A DNA stretch of 5,563 bases. It comes from Nitrososphaerales archaeon (GTDB taxonomy: Archaea > Thermoproteota > Nitrososphaeria > Nitrososphaerales > UBA183). The stretch is from positions 1-5,563 of the forward strand of contig JASIEW010000098.1 of assembly GCA_030045755.1 (NCBI GenBank), in the 5' to 3' direction. The first letter of the stretch is position 1; every line of letters starts with the position of its first letter. Both the position numbers and the translations under genes were made by a program. Below are positions 1 to 4,964 of the stretch, one piece after another. The notes under the pieces are model-generated. The model worked only from the letters and a program-made list of their open reading frames with translations, made no database searches and had not been told where the DNA came from.

Positions 1-68
1 TCTCGAGGCACATCGACCAGGTCCACTTGGGACCGGGGTTGCTCCAGGGCGACCGCACGAAGTGGTGA
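1..68 (+). CDS. C-terminal tail of an unidentified gene (partial, 5' end outside window)
   Basis: Reading from base 3, the plus strand gives 21 codons ending in TGA at 66-68; the last residues are HIDQVHLGPGLLQGDRTKW. Nearly every codon in this frame ends in G or C, as in the well-supported genes of the window, whereas the other open plus-strand frame has mostly A/T third positions; that is the main reason to believe it. It would end two bases before the stop of the peptidase on the opposite strand, giving a tight convergent arrangement that fits the compact layout elsewhere. The fragment is too short to recognise a family, and no function is proposed. Confidence 0.45.
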   Translation, partial: SRHIDQVHLGPGLLQGDRTKW

Positions 69-70
69 GG

Positions 71-1432
71 CTATGACGCCGCGAAGAGTTCGGCGGTCTC
101 CGCGACCCACAGGATCCCTCTGTTGAGGTTCTCCAGCTTCAGGTTCTCGTTCGGCGCGTGGATTCCCCCGTCCATCCCTGACACGCCGATGTCGACCGAC
201 GGCATGTTGTACCTCTTCGTGAAGACGTAGAGCGGTCCCGTCCCGGGCGAGCTGAGCTCCACTATGGGCTTCTTGCCGTACACTCTCTCTCCTGCCTTGA
301 TGGCGGCCTGCGCGAACGGATCCTTGTAGGACGTCCTGGCCGCGGGCTCCATGCTCTCGAGCAGCATCTCGACGTCCGAGAAGCCGTTGTCGTCGAGGTG
401 CTTCCTGAGCTTCTTCCAGAGGTCGGACGGATTCTGGCTCGGGACCAGCCTGAAGTCCATCTTGACATGGACCTCCTTGGGCAGGACGGTCTTCGATCCC
501 GGCCCCGTGTACCCGGACCAGATTCCGGCTATGTTCCCGGTGGGTCTCTGCACCAGGGCCTTCTTGGCCTGTTCAGAGCTCAGTCCGCCCACGAAGTCGG
601 TCGTCCCGTATGTCTTCTTGAACTCGTCCCCCTCGAAAGGCATCTCTTCGAGCACAGACAGCTCGTCGTCCGCCAGGGTGCCCACGCCGTCGTACCACCC
701 GGGCACGAGAATCCTCTCGTCCTTGTCCTTCAGGATGTTCAGGAGTCGCACCATCCTCCAGGGAGCGCTCGGAAGTATGGCTGCGTAGCTGCTGTGCGCG
801 TCCTGGGACAGGTTCTTCATCACGAGTTCTAGGTAGATCATCCCCTTGACGCCGAGGCTCACCATGGGGCGGCCCTCTGAGTCGACCGTCCCGTATTCCC
901 ACACCACCCCGTCGGCCTTGAAGAGGTCGCTGTTCTTGCTAACGTAGTCCTCAAGATGCACTGAACCGGTCTCCTCCTCTCCTTCGAAGCAGAACTTCAC
1001 GTTGCAGGGCAGGTCTCCAGCCGTCTTGAGAAACGCCTCCACGACCTTGAGCCTCGAGACGAGTTCGCCCTTGTCGTCCGAGACGCCTCTCCCGTATATC
1101 CTCCCGTCCCTTATCTCCGGCTTGAAGGGCGGGGACTTCCACAGTTCCAGCGGTTCCTCCGGCTGAACGTCGTAGTGGTTGTAGAACATGAGGGTCTTCC
1201 CTCCGCGCTTCGACTTGATCTCGCCGTAGACCAGGGGCGCGGCGCCGTCGATCCGAAGGACCTTGGTGGTAGCGCCGGTCTCCTTCAGCATCTGTTCGAC
1301 GAGGCTGGCGCATTCCTCGATCCCTTCCTTCCTGGCTGAGACGCTTGGCTGTGACGCCAGTCGGATGACCTGCTTGGCGAATTCCGGAAGGTTTTCCCGA
1401 ACGTACTGCTCGAACTTCTTGTCCACCATCAC
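71..1432 (-). CDS. M20-family zinc metallopeptidase (dipeptidase / ArgE-DapE-like)
   Basis: A complete 453-residue member of the M20 di-zinc amidohydrolases, which cleave dipeptides or terminal amino acids in the cytoplasm. The catalytic set is visible in order: YNHYD with metal ligand H86 and D88; GRGVSDDKG with bridging Asp D119; EGEEETGS at 150-157 with the Glu pair E153/E154; VWEYG with E179 as the next ligand; DAHSS at 211-215 with H213 at the lid domain; DFRLVP with R328; and GGIHAPNEN with final ligand H425. The lid/dimerisation domain spans roughly residues 195-320. All expected residues are present and there is no signal peptide, so it should be an active intracellular enzyme. Numbering uses GTG at 1432; an ATG directly follows at 1429, and AGGGG at 1444-1440 is spaced acceptably for either. 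Carnosinase/Xaa-His-type dipeptidase is the closest match from memory, but substrate cannot be told from motifs. It is divergent from the malic enzyme. Confidence 0.93.
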   Translation of the reverse strand: MMVDKKFEQYVRENLPEFAKQVIRLASQPSVSARKEGIEECASLVEQMLKETGATTKVLRIDGAAPLVYGEIKSKRGGKTLMFYNHYDVQPEEPLELWKSPPFKPEIRDGRIYGRGVSDDKGELVSRLKVVEAFLKTAGDLPCNVKFCFEGEEETGSVHLEDYVSKNSDLFKADGVVWEYGTVDSEGRPMVSLGVKGMIYLELVMKNLSQDAHSSYAAILPSAPWRMVRLLNILKDKDERILVPGWYDGVGTLADDELSVLEEMPFEGDEFKKTYGTTDFVGGLSSEQAKKALVQRPTGNIAGIWSGYTGPGSKTVLPKEVHVKMDFRLVPSQNPSDLWKKLRKHLDDNGFSDVEMLLESMEPAARTSYKDPFAQAAIKAGERVYGKKPIVELSSPGTGPLYVFTKRYNMPSVDIGVSGMDGGIHAPNENLKLENLNRGILWVAETAELFAAS

Positions 1433-1439
1433 ACAGCAT

Positions 1440-1444
1440 CCCCT
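1440..1444 (-). promoter_or_regulatory. Ribosome binding site of the M20 peptidase
   Basis: On the minus strand AGGGG lies 7 bases before the GTG at 1432 and 10 before the ATG at 1429. It therefore supports this start region but does not decide between the two codons. Confidence 0.45.
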
Positions 1445-1460
1445 GCTCGGGTTGTTCAGG

Positions 1461-1469
1461 AGATAAGTG
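1461..1469 (-). promoter_or_regulatory. TATA-like box upstream of the M20 peptidase
   Basis: On the minus strand the sequence CACTTATCT is the only A/T-rich patch in the 34-base gap, and its centre lies about 33 bases before the GTG start. That is the spacing expected for an archaeal TATA box with a very short leader. It overlaps the proposed GTG start of the malic enzyme on the other strand, which is one reason to doubt that start. Confidence 0.3.
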
Positions 1470-2891
1470 TTAGAAACGAGGGACGCTCAGCAGCCGTTCG
1501 AACCCGTCGGGCACGGTAAGAACACAAATAGCGGAGAGCGCGCGGCAAAAGTCGACTTGCCCAAGCCTCGCCCCAAGGATGAAGCCTCGAGGAAGGCTGT
1601 CGAATACTCGAAGTTCTACGCGGGCAAGGTAGGCATAGCTCCCAAGGTTCCGGTAAGGTCACTCCAGGACTTCTCGATTTGGTACACCCCAGGAGTTGCT
1701 GCGGTGTCGCGCGAGATACAAGCCAACCGCGACCTTTCCTTCGACTACACCGGCAGGTGGAACACGGTGGCAATCGTGACGGACGGCACGCGAGTGCTGG
1801 GACTGGGGAACATCGGTCCGGAGGGCGCCATGCCAGTGATGGAGGGGAAGGCGCTGATCTACAACTATCTCGGCGGAGTCAACGCGATACCGCTGCCCGT
1901 GAGGGTGGGAAGCGAGGCGGAGCTCATATCCCTCGTGAAGGCGCTGGAGCCCTCGCTCGGAGGAGTCAACCTCGAGGACATCGAGTCACCGAAGTGCTTC
2001 GAGGTCCTTGACACGCTACGATCCGAGATGGAGATTCCAGTTTGGCACGACGACCAGCAAGGAACCGCCGGCGTCGTACTTGCGGCACTCTTCAACGCCC
2101 TCAAGCTCACAGGAAGAAAGGTGAGGGGCTCGAAGATCGTGTTCCTGGGCGCTGGCGCGGCGAACATGGCAGCCGAGAGACTGCTGAAGGGGGCCGGGGC
2201 TGACCCAAAGGACATCATAATGGTGGATTCGAAAGGGATCCTACATTCTGAGAGGGAAGACGTGGACAGGCTCTCTCTCAGAAACAGGTGGAAGTATCAG
2301 GTTGCCCTTGAGACAAACGGTGGCCACGTGACAGGAGGCCTCAGGGAGGCTCTCGACGGCGCAGATGTCCTCGTGGCGGCGTCGGGCCAGGGCCCGAACC
2401 TGGTCAAGCGCGAGGACGTGATGGCAATGAACAAGAAGGCGATTACCTTCTTCTTGGCGAACCCCGTTCCCGAGATGCTTCCTGCTGACGCGATCGCAGC
2501 CGGCGCCGAAATCGTAGCAACCGGCCGCTCGGACTTTCCCAATCAGGTGAACAACAGCCTGCTGTTTCCTGCAGTCTTCCGAGGGGCGTTGGACGTGAGG
2601 GCTAAGACGATAACCGACGCAATGGTCATCGACGCTGCGCACGAACTCGCCGACTTTGACAAGGACCGGAATGGCATTTCGAACACCCACATCCTGCCTA
2701 CAATGGTAGAGTGGGAGGTCTACCCCAGGGTAGCGGCTGCCGTTGGTCAGGCCGCGATACGCGAAGGGTGCGCGAGGAGGAAACCCACGCGGAAGGAGTC
2801 GCTAATCCAAGCGACGGAGGTGATCCGTCACGCCCGCATGACGATGGAAGTCCTCAGGAAGAGTGGAGTCATACTTGAGCCCCCCGAGTAA
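1467..2891 (+). CDS. Malic enzyme (malate dehydrogenase, oxaloacetate-decarboxylating)
   Basis: Oxidatively decarboxylates malate to pyruvate and CO2 with reduction of NAD or NADP, linking the citric acid cycle to pyruvate. Landmarks of the family are all present: YTPGVA at 73-78 with catalytic Y73; GLGNIGPEG; PVMEGKAL with catalytic K128; NLEDI with metal ligands E170/D171; HDDQQGT with D195; a Rossmann segment IVFLGAGAANMAA (225-237) followed by acidic D254; NPVPE at 332-336; and ATGRSDFPNQVNN (351-363). It is the short form, without the phosphotransacetylase-like domain of MaeB-type enzymes. Cofactor preference cannot be settled by eye. The GTG at 1467 is the longest start, with GGAGAT just upstream, but the first 30 or so residues look unlike the family and a TTG at 1557 is a credible alternative (leaving 444 residues). 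The acetyltransferase follows after 37 bases. Confidence 0.95.
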   Translation: MLETRDAQQPFEPVGHGKNTNSGERAAKVDLPKPRPKDEASRKAVEYSKFYAGKVGIAPKVPVRSLQDFSIWYTPGVAAVSREIQANRDLSFDYTGRWNTVAIVTDGTRVLGLGNIGPEGAMPVMEGKALIYNYLGGVNAIPLPVRVGSEAELISLVKALEPSLGGVNLEDIESPKCFEVLDTLRSEMEIPVWHDDQQGTAGVVLAALFNALKLTGRKVRGSKIVFLGAGAANMAAERLLKGAGADPKDIIMVDSKGILHSEREDVDRLSLRNRWKYQVALETNGGHVTGGLREALDGADVLVAASGQGPNLVKREDVMAMNKKAITFFLANPVPEMLPADAIAAGAEIVATGRSDFPNQVNNSLLFPAVFRGALDVRAKTITDAMVIDAAHELADFDKDRNGISNTHILPTMVEWEVYPRVAAAVGQAAIREGCARRKPTRKESLIQATEVIRHARMTMEVLRKSGVILEPPE

Positions 2892-2892
2892 C

Positions 2893-2900
2893 CCTAAAAC
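2893..2900 (+). promoter_or_regulatory. Possible TATA-like box before the acetyltransferase
   Basis: CCTAAAAC is the only A-rich stretch between the malic enzyme stop and the acetyltransferase start, and is centred about 32 bases before the ATG at 2929. It could give the acetyltransferase its own short-leader transcript, although co-transcription with the malic enzyme is equally possible. Confidence 0.25.
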
Positions 2901-2916
2901 GGCCGGAACTCGGCCG
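2900..2916 (+). repeat. GC-only hairpin in the malic enzyme-acetyltransferase gap
   Basis: CGGCCG at 2900-2905 and again at 2911-2916 flank a five-base loop GAACT. As CGGCCG is its own reverse complement, the two arms form a perfect 6-bp G/C stem. There is no T run after it, so it does not look like a terminator. In a co-transcript it would sit 12 bases before the acetyltransferase ATG, just upstream of the GAAGGG ribosome binding site at 2919-2924. Confidence 0.4.
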
Positions 2917-2928
2917 GCGAAGGGCGAC

Positions 2929-3390
2929 ATGATGATCAGGCGTGCTACGAGCGACGACGTCCGTGCAGTCGCGGACCTGATATCTAGGATGAAGCGGCTC
3001 AACAACGAGTTCGATCCCATGTTCGCCGTGGTCGAAGATCTCAGGTCGAAGGCAGAGAAGTATGCTTCCGGGTCGATAGGGAAGGAAGACAGGCTCCTCC
3101 TTGTCGCCACGGAGGGACCCAAGGTCGTAGGCGTGCTCAGGGCTGAAATGAGAGAGCGCCTGTTCTACGAGCCTGCGATTGAGGGCTTCATAACCGACTT
3201 CTACATCCTGCCCGAGTTCCGTCGCGGCAATCTGGGGAACCAGATTCTGCAGCGGGCGTCAGCGGAGCTCAAGAAGATGGGCGCGCAGCTCATAGTCGCC
3301 GAGGTGCCCACTCAGAACGAGATAGCCGTCCGGTTCTATACCAAGAGGAAGTTCAGGTCGCTGGTACAGCACTTCGGCGGGAATCCCTAG
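2929..3390 (+). CDS. GNAT-family N-acetyltransferase
   Basis: A 153-residue single-domain acetyltransferase of the GNAT fold, expected to move an acetyl group from acetyl-CoA to an amine of a small molecule or protein. It opens with the typical MIRRAT strand; the core strand FITDFYILPEFRR (87-99) leads into motif A, RRGNLGNQIL, where the acetyl-CoA pyrophosphate binds; and the C-terminal VRFYTKRKFR contains Y137, the usual general acid position. In motif A the first glycine of the usual R/Q-x-x-G-x-G pattern is replaced by N101, with the second, G103, kept. I chose the ATG at 2929 (another ATG follows at 2932) because GAAGGG at 2919-2924 precedes it and the domain begins right there; a longer in-frame start at 2863 would lie inside the malic enzyme. 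The gene runs with the malic enzyme and converges on the small gene at its 3' end. The acetylated substrate is unknown. Confidence 0.85.
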   Translation: MMIRRATSDDVRAVADLISRMKRLNNEFDPMFAVVEDLRSKAEKYASGSIGKEDRLLLVATEGPKVVGVLRAEMRERLFYEPAIEGFITDFYILPEFRRGNLGNQILQRASAELKKMGAQLIVAEVPTQNEIAVRFYTKRKFRSLVQHFGGNP

Positions 3391-3539
3391 TAGTCCAACA
3401 GGCTTCCGAGCTTCGGTGTCCTGACGCGCCCTAACAACATGCCACACCTGATGCAGATGAGGTTCTTCCCATTGCTGTGAGGCATGTGCCTCCTCGTTTC
3501 GAGGCAGGGCGCTCCGTCTCTCTGCTCATCCAGACGCAT
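3387..3539 (-). CDS. Small zinc-ribbon-like protein, 50 residues
   Basis: A complete short frame from ATG at 3539-3537 to TAG at 3389-3387. The protein contains CLETRRH (C12, H18), HSNGKNL with H21, then CIRCG (C29, C32), and ends RTPKLGSLLDY. A Cys/His pair plus a C-x2-C-G knuckle is what a small zinc ribbon looks like, so zinc binding by C12, H18 or H21, C29 and C32 is inferred; the tail is basic then hydrophobic. Choosing ATG 3539 rather than the internal ATG at 3485 keeps C12 and H18, and a TATA-like TTAAATA lies about 29 bases upstream, fitting a leaderless transcript. Its stop and the acetyltransferase stop are the two strands of one CTAG. A plus-strand frame at 3477-3680 overlaps it but lacks recognisable features. 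Nucleic-acid or protein binding is possible; the exact role is unknown. Confidence 0.7.
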   Translation of the reverse strand: MRLDEQRDGAPCLETRRHMPHSNGKNLICIRCGMLLGRVRTPKLGSLLDY

Positions 3540-3564
3540 TTGTCCGACTCGCTTCCAGGTTTGG

Positions 3565-3571
3565 TATTTAA
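3565..3571 (-). promoter_or_regulatory. TATA box of the small zinc-ribbon gene
   Basis: Minus strand TTAAATA within GGTTAAATACC, centred 29 bases before the ATG at 3539. It is the clearest A/T patch in the spacer and is correctly spaced for an archaeal promoter that gives a leaderless or nearly leaderless mRNA. No Shine-Dalgarno motif precedes the ATG, in agreement with that. Confidence 0.5.
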
Positions 3572-3616
3572 CCTAAGGCTATCCACTAACTCAGCTTCGT
3601 CAGTCGCCGTATTGCT

Positions 3617-3633
3617 GCGCCTTCAGTTGGCGC
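3617..3633. repeat. Short GC hairpin in the spacer
   Basis: GCGCC at 3617-3621 and GGCGC at 3629-3633 can pair around a seven-base loop. It lies about 50 bases downstream of the membrane-protein stop on the minus strand, but no T run follows, so a terminator role is not supported. A five-base stem could also arise by chance in G+C-rich DNA. Confidence 0.25.
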
Positions 3634-3680
3634 CTGTCCGTTCACTCGGTGCAGACCATCGTGTCGGTCTTGGCGGTTGA

Positions 3681-4415
3681 CTAGTACTTCTTTCCGACCC
3701 GAGCCTTCAACAGGCCGTCGCCGTTGACTTCCATTATCGTCTCGAACGACCTGGCGTCCTCGAGGCTGACGCCCCCGCTGATTTCCCACTCCTTGAACGA
3801 CGCGTCGTCTGTCACCTCGGCCCTGATCTTATGGCTGGAGGTAGTCGCGAAAGTCCTGGTCTTGCCGGTGAGGTTCTTGCCGTCGACCAGTATCTTCAGC
3901 AGGTTCGGATCCTGGCTCTGAAAGACGACCGAGCGGGTGTACCTGGTGTAGAGCTTTCCCACCAGATATCCGAGCAGCAGCGTCCAGATTATCAGGAATG
4001 TCCCTGTCGCCAAGTCGGACTCGACATTGAAAGCGAATCCGTAGAACCCGAAGTAGACTATGTTGAGCCCTATTATCCCTGAGATCAGCTCCCCCTTGCC
4101 CGTCGTGCCCCTGCCTGGAAACCACTCGTAGAACATCCCGAACAGGCCGCAGTAGAACAGCGCGACGAAGAAGCCCACGAAGGCGAGGACCGGGATGTAG
4201 TCGATCAGAACGGACGAGAAGCACTGATTCAGGCCGGTCATGTTCAGAGCCGTGCCCGGCGAGCACAGCTGGTGGAACGTCTGGTCTTGGTTGATGTACG
4301 CTATGACCTGCGACTTGAGCGCGAGCAGCAGCACGGCGTTGAAGATGCCGAGGCCTCCGACGTAGAATATCCCTCCGAGCGTGCCGGCCTTGATCCCGGC
4401 GAAGAACGATCCCAA
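3681..4415 (-). CDS. Four-helix membrane protein of unknown function, second gene of the peroxiredoxin unit
   Basis: A 244-residue protein I do not recognise. Hydrophobic segments are at about 14-34, 70-97, 108-130 and 136-155. The loop between helices 1 and 2 (35-69) is acidic to neutral and carries C51 and C65; the 2-3 loop (PGRGTTGKGE) and the stretch after helix 4 (GKLYTRYTR) are basic. By the positive-inside rule both termini are cytoplasmic and the cysteine loop is outside, where C51-C65 could form a disulfide. Residues 165-244 form a soluble, probably beta-rich tail with short hydrophobic strands and FKEWEISGGVS at 207-217, loosely like small Ig-like or PEGA-type modules. The start is TTG at 4415-4413: an in-frame TGA lies seven codons upstream, the next ATG falls after helix 1, and AGGAA at 4427-4423 has a good 7-base spacing. 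It follows the peroxiredoxin stop by 10 bases, so co-transcription is likely. Confidence 0.8.
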   Translation of the reverse strand: MGSFFAGIKAGTLGGIFYVGGLGIFNAVLLLALKSQVIAYINQDQTFHQLCSPGTALNMTGLNQCFSSVLIDYIPVLAFVGFFVALFYCGLFGMFYEWFPGRGTTGKGELISGIIGLNIVYFGFYGFAFNVESDLATGTFLIIWTLLLGYLVGKLYTRYTRSVVFQSQDPNLLKILVDGKNLTGKTRTFATTSSHKIRAEVTDDASFKEWEISGGVSLEDARSFETIMEVNGDGLLKARVGKKY

Positions 4416-4422
4416 GCCGGCG

Positions 4423-4427
4423 TTCCT
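4423..4427 (-). promoter_or_regulatory. Ribosome binding site deciding the TTG start of the membrane protein
   Basis: AGGAA overlaps the TAG stop of the peroxiredoxin gene (TAGGAA) and sits 7 bases before the TTG at 4415. This overlap suggests that ribosomes finishing the peroxiredoxin may pass on to the membrane-protein gene, and supports the non-ATG start. Confidence 0.5.
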
Positions 4428-4902
4428 AGGACTTCAGGGCCTGAAGCACTTCGGCTTCGTGCCCGTCGACCTTCACTCTCCGGAACGCCGCTTTGATCCT
4501 CCCGTCCTTGCCTATGACGAAGGTGGACCTCTCGGTGCCCCAGTATGTCTTGCCGTAGTTGTTCTTCAACTTCCAGGTGCCATACAGCTTGTGGACTGCC
4601 AGGTCCTCGTCGCTGACCAGCTCGAATCCGAGCGAGTACTTCTGGATGAACTTCCTATGAGAGTCCAGGGAGTCCTTGCTTATCCCTATGACCGCTGCGT
4701 CGAGCCCTTTGAACTCTGGGAGGTTGTCGTTGAAGGAGCAAGCCTCCTTGGTGCAGCCAGGCGTGTCGTCCTGAGGGTAGAAGTATAGGACCACGTTCCG
4801 TCCTCTGAGCGAGCTAAGCTTCAGCGGCTTGCCCTTCGAGGAGGGGAGCTCGAAGTCCGGCGCAGCGTCGCCCGGTCCCACCTCAGGTTCTGCGGCCTCC
4901 AT
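4426..4902 (-). CDS. bcp: Peroxiredoxin, Bcp/PrxQ type (thiol peroxidase)
   Basis: A 158-residue thioredoxin-fold peroxidase that reduces hydrogen peroxide and organic hydroperoxides in the cytoplasm using thiol reductants such as thioredoxin. The active site is YPQDDTPGCTKEAC, with T47, peroxidatic C50 and, five residues on, C55, the resolving cysteine of the alpha-helical Bcp/PrxQ subgroup, which allows an intramolecular disulfide. R125 in TERSTFVIGKDG is the conserved active-site arginine. Length matches the family (about 150-160). The ATG at 4902 is preceded by GGAGG at 4917-4913; a GTG at 4881 (codon 8) would begin closer to the usual family N-terminus but has no better signal. It lies upstream of the membrane protein in the same transcription unit and is divergent from the amidohydrolase. 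Confidence 0.95.
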   Translation of the reverse strand: MEAAEPEVGPGDAAPDFELPSSKGKPLKLSSLRGRNVVLYFYPQDDTPGCTKEACSFNDNLPEFKGLDAAVIGISKDSLDSHRKFIQKYSLGFELVSDEDLAVHKLYGTWKLKNNYGKTYWGTERSTFVIGKDGRIKAAFRRVKVDGHEAEVLQALKS

Positions 4903-4912
4903 TGGCGCGCCG

Positions 4913-4917
4913 CCTCC
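4913..4917 (-). promoter_or_regulatory. Ribosome binding site of the peroxiredoxin
   Basis: Minus strand GGAGG, 10 bases before the ATG at 4902, with a second similar motif (GGAGGGG, 4925-4919) a little further up. Its presence argues for a leader on this mRNA. Confidence 0.45.
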
Positions 4918-4929
4918 ACCCCTCCAAAA

Positions 4930-4937
4930 AAACTTAA
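4930..4937 (+). promoter_or_regulatory. TATA-like box in the peroxiredoxin-amidohydrolase divergent gap
   Basis: AACTTAAT follows a run of seven A residues (4926-4932) and is the one A/T-rich patch in the 62-base gap. Its centre is about 31 bases before the amidohydrolase GTG at 4965, as expected for a leaderless archaeal transcript. On the other strand its complement ATTAAGTT lies about 32 bases before the peroxiredoxin ATG, so it may serve both genes, although a start site at that spacing would leave out the peroxiredoxin's GGAGG. Confidence 0.45.
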
Positions 4938-4964
4938 TGATTGAACCGGAGCGGCGTCCCTCTT

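Larger units (their letters stand above)
3540..3680. other. Intergenic spacer, no gene recognised
   Basis: This 141-base gap separates the small zinc-ribbon gene from the end of the membrane-protein gene; both are on the minus strand. It holds the TATA-like box at 3565-3571 and a short hairpin at 3617-3633. Minus-strand frames here stop quickly, and I see no tRNA fold, no convincing C/D-box pair and no T-rich terminator. Confidence 0.5.

Noticed and set aside
351..832. Two plus-strand open frames of about 145 codons antisense to the peptidase
   Set aside because: They lie entirely across a protein with all its catalytic residues intact, their residue makeup is typical of shadow frames in G+C-rich DNA, and no motif or start signal is visible.
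951..1439. A 162-codon minus-strand frame in another phase of the peptidase gene
   Set aside because: It is rich in Arg and Gly and overlaps the conserved N-terminal half of the M20 protein in a different frame; it is a G+C-driven shadow.
1488..1515. GTTCGAACC resembling a tRNA T-loop
   Set aside because: The five bases on each side do not pair into a T-stem on either strand, and no acceptor stem or anticodon arm can be found around it.
3007..3021. GAGTTCGATCCC resembling a tRNA T-arm
   Set aside because: It is inside the acetyltransferase coding frame (NNEFDP) and there is no matching cloverleaf around it.
3600..3670. Possible C/D-box small RNA on the minus strand (CGATGG followed by several CTGA motifs)
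   Set aside because: The C-box match is poor (it differs from TGATGA), there is no clear C'/D' pair at proper spacing, and CTGA is too short to count alone.
3477..3680. A 67-codon plus-strand frame starting at ATG 3483-region sequence and running through the spacer
   Set aside because: It is antisense to the zinc-ribbon gene, crosses that gene's promoter-like box, has no recognisable motif, and is less convincing than the Cys/His-bearing minus-strand frame.
4926..4932. Seven T residues on the minus strand as a T-rich archaeal terminator
   Set aside because: No minus-strand gene ends just upstream of it in the window; its position in a divergent gap next to TTAA fits a promoter better.
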